Shown: positions 1-7,320 of the stretch, one piece after another | Layout of the letters: every line of letters begins with the position of its first letter | How positions within the stretch are numbered: position 1 is the first letter of the stretch | Assembly (NCBI RefSeq): GCF_021483235.1 | Contig: NZ_JAKEEC010000010.1 | Coordinates: 1 to 64,000, forward strand | DNA from: Arthrobacter alkaliphilus | Lineage (GTDB): Bacteria; Actinomycetota; Actinomycetes; Actinomycetales; Micrococcaceae | DNA length: 64,000 bases | Direction: 5' to 3' | The notes under the pieces: model-generated | What the model was told of the DNA's origin: nothing | What the model saw: only the letters and a program-made list of their open reading frames with translations | Databases searched by the model: none | Program-made: the position numbers and the translations under genes

Positions 1-135
1 GTGGACGGGGGTTCCCGGGTGTGGCCCGATAGGTGGACGGGCGTTGCCGGGTGTGGCCCCAGAGGTGGACGGGGGTTCCCGGGTTTGGCCCCGAAGGTGG
101 ACGGGCGTCGCCGGTTTCGGTCCGATAGGTGAGTA
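1..135. repeat. 32-bp tandem repeat array A1 (truncated by window edge)
   Basis: Units begin with GTGGACGGG at 1, 33, 65 and 97, and a degenerate fifth (GTGAGTAGG) begins at 129, giving an exact 32-bp period. Each unit reads GTGGACGGGSGT followed by a GC-rich half ending in GATAG or similar. The array lies just beyond the 3' end of the minus-strand IclR gene and may continue left of the window. It is related to the arrays near 45.7 kb and 48 kb. There are no spacers, so it is not CRISPR. Confidence 0.85.
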
Positions 136-143
136 GGCGTCGG

Positions 144-878
144 TTATGCCAGTTGGGACTCGATGCGGGCCGCGCTCGCTGCCAGTGCTTCGCCGACGGC
201 GGCCTGGTCCTGTTCCCGGCGGATGTAGACGACGGCGATGGCCGCGGGCCGGCCGCCCGGTACATGGATGGGGGCGGCCAAGGAAGACAAACCGGCGATG
301 ACCTCGTCGTGGCTGGCCGCATAGCCGAGCCTGCGGGCCTCGACCGCTTCGGGCCGATACGGCAGGCCCGGCACGCGGGCTGCCCACTCTTCTTCGCTCA
401 TGGTGGACTGGATCGCGATGCCGGGTGCCCCGATATTCACAGGGTGGCGCGTGCCGGGATGCTGCGCGAGGGTTGCCGCGGAGTGGCGGGGCTCCACCGT
501 GACCAGGGTGACGCAGTCCTGATGGTCCCACACCGCTACGAAGGCCGTCATGTTCAGGGCGTTGGCGAGCTGGGTCAGCTCCGGAAGGGCGGCCGTCTGG
601 AGATCGCGGGAGACGCCGCGGGCCAGCACAGCAAGGCCGGGACCGGGCTGAACCCGGCCGGCGTCGTCGCGGACCAGGAGCGAGTGGTCTTCCAAGGTGC
701 GCAGGATCCTGTACGCCACGGAGCGATGGACGCCTAGGGCGGCGGCGAGTTCTGCGATGGTCAACGGGCGCTCGGCAGCCGCCAGGATTTCCAGGGCCTG
801 GATTCCGCGGGAGAGCGTCTGCGACGGCGAGACAGTCGCCTTCGTGTCCTGCAGGCTTTTCGCGGCGCTGGGAGACAT
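144..878 (-). CDS. IclR-family transcriptional regulator
   Basis: The protein has the IclR layout: an N-terminal winged helix-turn-helix (about residues 25-85, including LTIAELAAALGVHRSVAYRI) and a C-terminal effector-binding domain with the HPVNIGAPGIAIQS segment. It probably represses or activates the divergent flavin-dependent hydroxylase genes by sensing an aromatic acid; this is inferred from the gene arrangement and the doubled palindrome between the two units. Start choice: in-frame Met codons lie at 890, 881 and 878. A GGAG motif sits 6 nt before the Met at 878 but only 3 nt before the one at 881, so 878 is preferred. The effector is unknown. Confidence 0.9.
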   Translation of the reverse strand: MSPSAAKSLQDTKATVSPSQTLSRGIQALEILAAAERPLTIAELAAALGVHRSVAYRILRTLEDHSLLVRDDAGRVQPGPGLAVLARGVSRDLQTAALPELTQLANALNMTAFVAVWDHQDCVTLVTVEPRHSAATLAQHPGTRHPVNIGAPGIAIQSTMSEEEWAARVPGLPYRPEAVEARRLGYAASHDEVIAGLSSLAAPIHVPGGRPAAIAVVYIRREQDQAAVGEALAASAARIESQLA

Positions 879-970
879 CATGCGCTCCATCCTATGCTGG
901 GGCCTGACGGCACTGTCCGGCTATCTTGTGCAATAGCACACAAAAGACTAGGGTTCTGTATGAGAATTTG

Positions 971-1006
971 TTGTTCAAATATAGAACAAGTTCAAATATA
1001 GAACAA
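971..1006. promoter_or_regulatory. Tandem palindromic operator, probable IclR binding sites
   Basis: Two copies of the 15-bp sequence GTTCAAATATAGAAC lie at 973-987 and 990-1004 (period 17). The first is flanked to make the perfect dyad TTGTTC-N7-GAACAA. The sites sit between the divergent IclR gene and the reductase gene, 38 bp upstream of its ATG. GTTC/GAAC dyads are typical of IclR-family operators, so the assignment to the adjacent regulator is a reasoned inference. Confidence 0.65.
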
Positions 1007-1043
1007 ATTTACGCACGGAACAATCTTCACCCAGGAATCCACG

Positions 1044-1580
1044 ATGATCGCCAAGTCCGGCAAAGATGCGGGAACAGGCTCTCCCAGCCGAACCACGCGG
1101 CCGAGGGCCCATCATTTCCGCGGCAGCCTGGGCCGTTTTGCTACAGGTGTCGCCATCGTGACGTTCGACGGCGTCACCAAGCGCCACGGGATCACCGTCA
1201 ATTCCTTCACTTCGGTATCGATGGAGCCTCCCCTGGTTCTCGTCAGCATTGCCCGCAACTCCAAGGCCCACGACGAGCTTGCGGAGCGGCCATTCACCGT
1301 CAATATTCTCGGCGCGGAGCAGCAGCAGCTCGCCCTGCACTTCGCGGGCCGTCCCGGACCCGAACCGCGGTGGGTTGAAGGCGACACGGCTCCGCGGCTC
1401 GCAGGCGTCCTCGCCTATTTCGAGTGCAAGCCGTGGGCGGCGTACGACGGCGGCGACCACACCCTGTACGTGGGCGAAGTGGTCGATTTCAACTATCGCA
1501 ACGGCGATGCGCTCGCGTTCGCCAACAGTGCTTTCACCACTATCCCGGAAAGCCAATTGGGAATGGAGGACCTTCTATAG
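1044..1580 (+). CDS. Flavin reductase of a two-component flavin monooxygenase (HpaC-like)
   Basis: This 178-residue protein matches the flavin_reduct (FMN-binding split-barrel) family that supplies reduced flavin, from NAD(P)H, to a partner oxygenase. The family core is visible: LGRFATGVAIVTF near residues 32-44, the NSFTSVSMEPPLVLVSI flavin-binding stretch near 54-70 and the GDHTLYVGEV segment near 138-147. It is followed after 75 bp by an HpaB-type oxygenase, so the two probably form a 4-hydroxyphenylacetate-3-hydroxylase-like system. The first about 25 residues are polar and extend beyond the barrel; a later start is not excluded. Confidence 0.88.
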   Translation: MIAKSGKDAGTGSPSRTTRPRAHHFRGSLGRFATGVAIVTFDGVTKRHGITVNSFTSVSMEPPLVLVSIARNSKAHDELAERPFTVNILGAEQQQLALHFAGRPGPEPRWVEGDTAPRLAGVLAYFECKPWAAYDGGDHTLYVGEVVDFNYRNGDALAFANSAFTTIPESQLGMEDLL

Positions 1581-1655
1581 CCGCACGCCGTACCCGGCCG
1601 CGCGGCATCCATCACACGCAATGCCGTTTCAGCGCAACCATCATTGGAGACAGCC

Positions 1656-3110
1656 ATGGGAATCCGGACCGGACAGCAATACCTGGACAAGCTCAACTCG
1701 ATGAATCCCCACGTCCTCATCGACGGTGAAATGGTCACCGAAAAGATCGCCGACCACCCGTCCTTCAGGAACGTCGCCCGCACGTACGCGAAACTCTTCG
1801 ACATGCAGCATGACCCGAAGTACGCGGACGCCCTCACCTACGAATCTCCGACCACCGGGGACCGCGTCAGTACTTCTTTCCTCGTTCCGCGGAGCAAGGA
1901 AGACTTGGAGCACCGGCATGCGGCGATCCGCACGTGGGCCGAGTATTCCCACGGATTCCTGGGCCGCACTGGCGACTACATGAACGGGGCCCTCACCGCG
2001 CTCGCAGCCGCGGAAAAGTGGTTCGCCCAGGCCGATCCGATGTTCGGCGAGAACATGCGCAGGTATTACGAGCATTGCCGGGAAAACGATCTGCTGGCCA
2101 CCCACACCCTGATTCCGCCGCAGGTCAACCGCTCGGTGTCGGGCTCCGAACAGCTCGGCGGCCAGCTTTCGGCGAGGGTCGTGGAAGAGCGCGACGACGG
2201 CATCGTGGTCCAGGGCGCACGCATGCTTGCCACTATTGCGCCTATCGCCGACGAACTCCTGGTGTTCCCTTCGACCCTCCTCCGGTCGACGCCGGAAGAC
2301 GCCCCGTACTCGTATGCGTTCGCCCTTCCCAATGACGCGCCGGGCATGCGCTACTTGTGCCGGACCTCCATGCACCACGGCGGAAGCACCCACGACGAAC
2401 CACTTGCAAGCCGCTTCGAGGAGATGGACGCCGTCGTCGTTTTCGACCATGTGTTCGTCCCCAATGAGCGCATCTTCATGCTCGGCCACCCCGAGTTGTG
2501 CAACGCCTTCTATTCCGAGACCGGCGCCGGCGCCCTCATGACCCACCAGGTTGTCACACGGACCATCGCCAAGAGCGAGTTCTTCCTGGGCCTTGCCTCG
2601 GAGATCGCCGCTTCCATCGGGATCGACGGTTTCCAGCACATCCAGGAGGACATCGCGGAGCTGATCGAGACCGTCGAGATCGAAAAGGCCCTCATGGTGG
2701 CCGCGGAGGCCCAAGCCGCTCCCAGCCCGGACGGCGTGTTCCTGCCGCACTGGCCTACGTTGAACGCGGCCCGCAACTGGTATCCCAAGGTTGCCCAGCG
2801 CTTCCCGGCAATCATCCGCAAATTCTCGGCGTCAGGACTCATGGCCCTCCCCGGAGAGGCCGACGTGGCGAGCGAGGCGCTCCCGGACATCGAACTGTAC
2901 CTGCAGGCGAAGGCCCTGACAGGTCCGGAGCGGATCCGCCTCTTCAAGCTGGCCTTCGATGCGAGTATTTCCTCGTTCGCAGGACGCCAGGCCCTCTACG
3001 AATACTTCTTCTTTGGTGACCCGGTCCGCATGGCCGGCGCTCTCGTGAACAGCTACGACCGCGAACCGGTCCGCGCCCGCGTGCGGGAATTCCTCGAACG
3101 CACGGACTGA
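1656..3110 (+). CDS. hpaB: 4-hydroxyphenylacetate 3-monooxygenase-type oxygenase component
   Basis: This 484-residue protein matches the HpaB/PheA flavin-dependent hydroxylase family over its whole length. It begins MGIRTGQQYLDKLN and carries the HPSFRN motif, the aromatic-substrate region around RTWAEYSHGFLGRTGDYMN (about residues 90-110) and the conserved VNRSVSGSEQ stretch. It should use FADH2 from the upstream reductase to ortho-hydroxylate a phenolic compound. The exact substrate (4-hydroxyphenylacetate, phenol or chlorophenol) cannot be fixed from sequence, and no ring-cleavage genes follow in this window. The ATG at 1656 is chosen because GGAGA lies 5 nt upstream. Confidence 0.9.
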   Translation: MGIRTGQQYLDKLNSMNPHVLIDGEMVTEKIADHPSFRNVARTYAKLFDMQHDPKYADALTYESPTTGDRVSTSFLVPRSKEDLEHRHAAIRTWAEYSHGFLGRTGDYMNGALTALAAAEKWFAQADPMFGENMRRYYEHCRENDLLATHTLIPPQVNRSVSGSEQLGGQLSARVVEERDDGIVVQGARMLATIAPIADELLVFPSTLLRSTPEDAPYSYAFALPNDAPGMRYLCRTSMHHGGSTHDEPLASRFEEMDAVVVFDHVFVPNERIFMLGHPELCNAFYSETGAGALMTHQVVTRTIAKSEFFLGLASEIAASIGIDGFQHIQEDIAELIETVEIEKALMVAAEAQAAPSPDGVFLPHWPTLNAARNWYPKVAQRFPAIIRKFSASGLMALPGEADVASEALPDIELYLQAKALTGPERIRLFKLAFDASISSFAGRQALYEYFFFGDPVRMAGALVNSYDREPVRARVREFLERTD

Positions 3111-3132
3111 TGGGGGCGCTCCACGCGGAGAT

Positions 3133-3157
3133 AACGACGGCGGCTTCCGCCGTCGTT
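3133..3157. terminator. Hairpin after hpaB
   Basis: A perfect 11-bp stem (AACGACGGCGG with CCGCCGTCGTT, loop CTT) lies 23 bp after the oxygenase stop. It lacks a strong T tract, so termination strength is uncertain. Confidence 0.55.
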
Positions 3158-3282
3158 GTCATATGTTGCGCGTGCATTGTCATCGTTTCGAGTGGTCGAA
3201 GGCATTGCAGGCGCGGCGGCCGGCGTGCTGATCTTGGTATAGAGACCGCTTGCCGTCCCCGATGACAAGGGAGATTGACCGA

Positions 3283-3897
3283 GTGAAATCAGGCCAAAGG
3301 ATGATGCTCGCACTGTGCGCGATGTTGGGGCTTTCGGCCTGCGAGCCGTTGAACACATCGCAACCAACGGAATCCCCTTCACTCAAGACGCTCACATTGG
3401 CGTCGAACCTCGAGTGCCCCGACGCGTTTAGCGCAGACGCCGATCACCAGCCGGAACCTCCTGCATTGGACACGCCCCGAGCGCTAGGAGTCTCGGCGAG
3501 CTCCTGGGCCGGCAGCCCGCCGAGTTTTGCGTGGCCGATCACCGACGACCTGAACGGTTTCGCTGTCACCATCGCGGGCATCAAGTACGGCGGATGGAAA
3601 GCGCCTATCACCCTGGAGCCAGGGATTGGCGAGCGCATTGTGAGCATTGACGGGCCGGACGACGCTGTCCTCATGGTTGTCTCCAGCAGGGATTGGGGAA
3701 CCAATCCTGCCTTCCAAGAGGGGAACCTGGGTGTCCACCGGTCCTACTCCGTCAAAGGGTGCCAGAATCGTCGAACACAGTTTCCGGGGATGATTCTTGT
3801 GCGCGGACCCGCCTGCGTTGTAATCAGGGTTAGCGACCCCCTGGCAGAGACAACATCCACCATTTCAGTGCCGATGTACGGGGGCGCATGCAACTGA
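3283..3897 (+). CDS. Small secreted lipoprotein, unknown function
   Basis: The product is about 204 residues. A short positively charged start is followed by a hydrophobic run and the lipobox LSAC (Cys about residue 19), so it should be lipid-anchored outside the membrane. The mature part has four further cysteines (in ECPD, KGCQ, PACV and GACN), consistent with two disulfides, and ends at the last cysteine-containing segment. I recognise no domain. The GTG at 3283 is chosen because GGGAGA lies 8 nt upstream and it places the charged region correctly. It is flanked by a hairpin on the left and convergent with the gene on the right. Confidence 0.7.
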   Translation: MKSGQRMMLALCAMLGLSACEPLNTSQPTESPSLKTLTLASNLECPDAFSADADHQPEPPALDTPRALGVSASSWAGSPPSFAWPITDDLNGFAVTIAGIKYGGWKAPITLEPGIGERIVSIDGPDDAVLMVVSSRDWGTNPAFQEGNLGVHRSYSVKGCQNRRTQFPGMILVRGPACVVIRVSDPLAETTSTISVPMYGGACN

Positions 3898-3925
3898 GCT
3901 AAGGAAGGCGGCTTGGGTTTTGCAA

Positions 3926-4579
3926 CTACCCCGTCCGCTCCAGAAGCCGCACGGCGTCGTCGTCAGTCAATTGTTCGAAGTGCTCGTAGAACGCGCCGAC
4001 GGCGTGGAACTTGCCCGGTGTGTGGAGGCACATCATGAAATCGCACACGCGGCTGATGGACTCCTGCGCTTCGATAGATGACACGGGGACGGCGGCCACC
4101 ACAGTCTCCGCGCCTCCCGCCCGGACCGCTTCGACGGCGGCACGCATGGTCGCTCCGGTGGCGAGTCCGTCGTCGATGAGCACAACGGTTTTGCCGGAGA
4201 GGTCGAAGCTGATGCCCGGGTAGGCCTTCACCCGCCGCAGGAGTTCTCCGCGCTCGCGGGCTTCCACGGCGTCGAGCGAAGCCTGGGTGATTCCATGCCG
4301 CAGCATGCGTTCGGCGAGCGGCCGGTTGACGATGCGGACAATCCTGCCGTTGGACCAGGCAAGGGCGCCGAACGCTGTTTCTTCGCGCCCCGGGATGCCG
4401 AGTTTACGCACCAGAATGGCGCCGTAGGGCTGGTGCAGTTCGCCGGCGGCAGCGGCCGCCACCGGGACTCCACCGCGGGCGAGGCCCAACAGGATGGTGT
4501 CCGGGCGTTGCCGGAGCTGCGGAAGCCCTGCTGCCACACGGCGTCCGGCGTCCGCACGGTCCTTGAAGCGCATGCCCAT
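3926..4579 (-). CDS. Phosphoribosyltransferase-family protein
   Basis: The PRPP-binding loop VVLIDDGLATGATM (about residues 125-138) is the signature of type I phosphoribosyltransferases. The N-terminal half (RFKDRADAGRRVAAGL and LGLARGGVPVA) matches the stand-alone PRTase-like proteins common in actinobacteria, usually of unknown substrate. It is not a recognisable hpt, apt or pyrE by its N-terminus. The start is uncertain: ATGs at 4579 and 4573 fit the family N-terminus, while longer forms would run into the divergent MarR-like gene. Confidence 0.8.
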   Translation of the reverse strand: MGMRFKDRADAGRRVAAGLPQLRQRPDTILLGLARGGVPVAAAAAGELHQPYGAILVRKLGIPGREETAFGALAWSNGRIVRIVNRPLAERMLRHGITQASLDAVEARERGELLRRVKAYPGISFDLSGKTVVLIDDGLATGATMRAAVEAVRAGGAETVVAAVPVSSIEAQESISRVCDFMMCLHTPGKFHAVGAFYEHFEQLTDDDAVRLLERTG

Positions 4580-4652
4580 TCGTCCCACTTCCACCTTATC
4601 CAGAGCTGAATCAAGCCTACCTTCCTTGCCGGGACCGCTCGGCGCTGCCACG

Positions 4653-5075
4653 ATGGGCCGTGTGAACAAGCCCATCGGTTACTGGACCAAACGCCTGGAC
4701 GCCGCTTTGGAGGCGCATCTGGACCGTACTTTGGCGAGGTTGAAACTCAGCCGGAGGCAGTGGCAGACCCTCAATGTCCTGGCCGAGACACCCCTGAGTC
4801 CGGAGGACCTTGACGGAATACTCGACCCTTTTTGGGGTGGCGACAGGCGACGCCGCGAGAACGAACTCGGCGCTCTGGTCGGCCGCGGCATGATCATTAT
4901 GGTGGACGACCGCATCACCCTCAGCGAACTGGGCCACGCAAAACATGCCGAAGCCCAACAGCTCGTTGAACAAGCCCGGCATGACCTCTCCATGGGGATT
5001 GGTATCGACGAATACGCCATGGCCGTCAGCGTGCTGGAGCGCATGACCCATAACGCGGAGCGGCTGGCCCGCTAA
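4653..5075 (+). CDS. MarR-like winged-helix protein
   Basis: This roughly 140-residue protein has a helix-turn-helix core around LSRRQWQTLNVLAET (about residues 27-41) and a second recognition-like segment with REN-ELGALVGRGMI before a wing-like VDDRITLSELG. It resembles the MarR-like regulators of actinobacteria in size and order of elements. It is divergent from the phosphoribosyltransferase gene with a very short intergenic gap. Alternative starts are ATG 4653 and GTG 4662; neither has a strong ribosome-binding site. The target is unknown. Confidence 0.7.
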   Translation: MGRVNKPIGYWTKRLDAALEAHLDRTLARLKLSRRQWQTLNVLAETPLSPEDLDGILDPFWGGDRRRRENELGALVGRGMIIMVDDRITLSELGHAKHAEAQQLVEQARHDLSMGIGIDEYAMAVSVLERMTHNAERLAR

Positions 5076-5128
5076 CGCCGCCGAGCCGCCCCGAGCCGCC
5101 GCCGCAGCGCCGCCGAGCCGCTCCGCAC

Positions 5129-5959
5129 CTAGACGCCGAGGAAAGCCACCGCGGCGTCCTTGAACGCCCTGCTCGTGATGGCGTTGCTGTGGTTCCGCCC
5201 CGGCACAATCAGCTGTTCCACCATGCCGCCGGCGCGGGAAGCGATCGAAGCGAGCTCCGGCATGGTGACCGCCCGCTCGTCCTTCTCGCCCGCCACCAGG
5301 AGCATAGGCATGCGGGGCACGGCTTCGGCGGGATCGAACGGTTCGCCCTTGACGGCTTCGATGAGCGACAAGAGCGCAAAAAGATCGTTGCTCGGCAAGA
5401 GCTGTGCCATCTTGAGCAACCCGGCCGTGGACTCGTCCTCAATCGGAGTCCCGTCCGCGAGGTAGCGCTGGGCTGCCTTGAGGTCAAATGATGCGAGGGG
5501 GTCTTCCTTGTTCGGGCCGCCCAGCACCAGCCGGTGCACGAGTTCGGGCTGGGTTGCACCGAATTCCCAAGCGAGCCGGGAGCCTAAGGAATAGCCGATG
5601 AGGTCGAGCCCGCTGGAGGGGTCACCGGCCCGCACTGGGCGAGCACCGGCGTCGGCGACTATCTGGAGCAGGTCCGCGCGGATCCGGCTGGGGGAGTAGG
5701 AGTCCAGATCCTCGGGCGAACTGCTCCGGCCGTGCCCCGGAAGGTCCACTGTGATGACGCGCCGGCCGGCGGACTTGAGGGTGGAAATCCAGCCTGTGTC
5801 GCCCCAATTGAGTTTGCTGGACGAGGAGAAACCGTGCAGCAGCAGGACAGGGCGCAGCTCCGCGTCGGTGCCTTCGGCAGGTTCATGGATCTCCACGAAC
5901 AGGTGCGGATCTGTTCCTTCCACCGTGTGGATGTGCTCTTCCGTGTGCCTGCCGCTCAT
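5129..5959 (-). CDS. Alpha/beta hydrolase, partner of the lone lipoyl protein
   Basis: This alpha/beta hydrolase has the oxyanion-hole motif HGFSSSSKLNW (about residues 47-57), the nucleophile elbow GYSLGS, an acid in VAGEKDE and the catalytic His in GRNHSNAI near the end. It is the last gene of the E1 alpha-E1 beta-lipoyl operon and starts 4 bp after the lipoyl gene stops. In AcoC-type acetoin dehydrogenase E2 proteins, one chain carries an N-terminal lipoyl domain and a C-terminal alpha/beta hydrolase fold; here the two are separate genes. A role as acyltransferase or thioesterase acting on the lipoyl arm is inference. Start 5959 has GAGGA 8 nt upstream. Confidence 0.85.
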   Translation of the reverse strand: MSGRHTEEHIHTVEGTDPHLFVEIHEPAEGTDAELRPVLLLHGFSSSSKLNWGDTGWISTLKSAGRRVITVDLPGHGRSSSPEDLDSYSPSRIRADLLQIVADAGARPVRAGDPSSGLDLIGYSLGSRLAWEFGATQPELVHRLVLGGPNKEDPLASFDLKAAQRYLADGTPIEDESTAGLLKMAQLLPSNDLFALLSLIEAVKGEPFDPAEAVPRMPMLLVAGEKDERAVTMPELASIASRAGGMVEQLIVPGRNHSNAITSRAFKDAAVAFLGV

Positions 5960-5963
5960 GGTG

Positions 5964-6293
5964 TCAGTCCTCATCAAGTACGGCGCTCAGGCGGACCCGG
6001 CGCTTCGGTGCGTCATCCTTGGGAACGGTGCCCACGATACCGGCAGTATTGTCCGGCACCTCGAACACCACCAGCGGCTCACCGACGTTGATGGTCTCGC
6101 CCGGCGCGCCGTGGATACGGATCACTTTACCCGCCTGCGGGCTAGGCAACTCGAGGGCGGATTTGCTCGTTTCCAGCTCCACGAGCGGCTGGTTCCGTTC
6201 AACCTGATCGCCGGGGGACACGAGCCAGTCCAGGACGGTCGCTTCGATGAGGCCTTCGCCAAGGTCGGGCAGGGGAAAGCTGATTTCAGCCAC
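5964..6293 (-). CDS. Free-standing lipoyl-domain protein (E2 without catalytic domain)
   Basis: The product is only 109 residues. It is a complete lipoyl domain (ISFPLPDLGEGLIEATV at the start, lipoyl-lysine in ETSKSALE at about K44, then GAPGETINVGEPL) followed by a short charged tail ending AVLDED. A normal 2-oxoacid dehydrogenase E2 continues into a subunit-binding domain and a catalytic core of about 230 residues; both are absent, and the next gene starts immediately. The GTG start at 6293 overlaps the E1 beta stop by 8 nt and has GGAG 7 nt upstream, so this looks like a real gene rather than a frameshift. It should carry acyl groups from the E1 heterotetramer. Confidence 0.85.
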   Translation of the reverse strand: MAEISFPLPDLGEGLIEATVLDWLVSPGDQVERNQPLVELETSKSALELPSPQAGKVIRIHGAPGETINVGEPLVVFEVPDNTAGIVGTVPKDDAPKRRVRLSAVLDED

Positions 6294-7320
6294 GTCGATA
6301 CTCCAATACTCGTTGGATCCCCAGGAGGATGCGGTCAATGTTCGGAATGTACTCATCCTCCAGGTCGCCGGAGGGATAGGGCACGTCAAAACCGGTGACC
6401 CGTTCGACGGGCGCCTTGAGGGTGTCGAAGCAGCTTTGGGTGATCAGCTGGGCCACTTCGGCTCCCAGCCCCGAGGTCAGCGGAGCTTCGTGCACGACGA
6501 CGGCGCGCCGCGTCTTTCCGACGGAAGCCGCCAGTGCCTCGGCGTCGATCGGCTTGAGCCAGCGCAGGTCGAGGACTTCGACGTCGATTCCGTCCTCAGC
6601 CGCGAGTTCGGCAACCTGCAGGCACCGGGCTACCATCGCACCCCAGGCGACGAGGGTCAGGTGGCGGCCCGGCCGGACAACGCGGGCGCCGGTGAGGGTG
6701 CCGCCGTCGGATGTTTCGACGTCGCCCTTCTGCCAGTAGCGCGACTTCGGTTCCATGAAGATCACCGGGTCCGGCCGCGAGGCCGCGTACTTGAGCAGGT
6801 GATAGGCGTCGTGCGGGTCCGACGGCGAAACAACCTTGAGGCCCGGAACGTGCGCGAAGAGCGCCTCAAGGCTTTCGCCGTGGTGTTCGGGCGCCCGGAT
6901 GCCGCCGAAGCTGGGCACCCGGAGCGTGATGGGCATCGGCAACGTCCCGCGGCTGCGGTAGTTCATCCGGGCGATCTGGCACACGATCTGGTTGATGGCG
7001 GGATACGCGAAGCCATCGAACTGGACTTCCGGGATGGGGTGGAAACCCGCCATGGCCAGGCCCACCGACATGCCCAGGATGCCTGATTCCGCGAGCGGCG
7101 TGTCAAAGACCCGGGATTCGCCGTGCTTGGCCTGCAAGCCGTCGGTGATGCGGAAGACTCCGCCCAATCGGCCGCAGTCCTCGCCGAAGACAACCGTTTT
7201 TGGGTCGGTGGCGAGGATCTCGTCCAAGGCGCGGTTGAGTGCCTGCTGCATGGAAAGCCTGACGGGCCGGGTCCCGGCCACGGCCGCGGCTTCGAGGGTG
7301 GCGGTGGTGCTCTCAGACAT
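6286..7320 (-). CDS. 2-oxoacid dehydrogenase E1 component, beta subunit
   Basis: This 344-residue E1 beta of the pyruvate/branched-chain/acetoin dehydrogenase family contains the typical GEDCGRLGGVFRIT, DTPLAESGILGMSVGLAM and FGGIRAPEHHGESLEALF segments, and the C-terminal transketolase domain (VVHEAPLTSGLGAEVAQLI). With E1 alpha it forms the thiamine-diphosphate enzyme that decarboxylates the 2-oxo acid and loads the lipoyl carrier. Start ATG 7320 has AGGAG upstream and overlaps the E1 alpha stop by 8 nt, indicating translational coupling. Substrate cannot be decided from sequence alone; the neighbouring amino-acid permease and Lrp regulator favour a branched-chain or other amino-acid-derived oxo acid. 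Confidence 0.9.
   Translation of the reverse strand: MSESTTATLEAAAVAGTRPVRLSMQQALNRALDEILATDPKTVVFGEDCGRLGGVFRITDGLQAKHGESRVFDTPLAESGILGMSVGLAMAGFHPIPEVQFDGFAYPAINQIVCQIARMNYRSRGTLPMPITLRVPSFGGIRAPEHHGESLEALFAHVPGLKVVSPSDPHDAYHLLKYAASRPDPVIFMEPKSRYWQKGDVETSDGGTLTGARVVRPGRHLTLVAWGAMVARCLQVAELAAEDGIDVEVLDLRWLKPIDAEALAASVGKTRRAVVVHEAPLTSGLGAEVAQLITQSCFDTLKAPVERVTGFDVPYPSGDLEDEYIPNIDRILLGIQRVLEYRRG

Noticed and set aside
3283..3897. Lipoprotein as part of the aromatic hydroxylase operon
   Set aside because: A 172-bp gap with a hairpin separates it from hpaB and there is no functional hint.
5964..6293. Lipoyl protein as a frameshifted remnant of a full E2
   Set aside because: The stop is followed after 4 bp by a properly initiated alpha/beta hydrolase; no subunit-binding or acyltransferase residues are found in any frame there.
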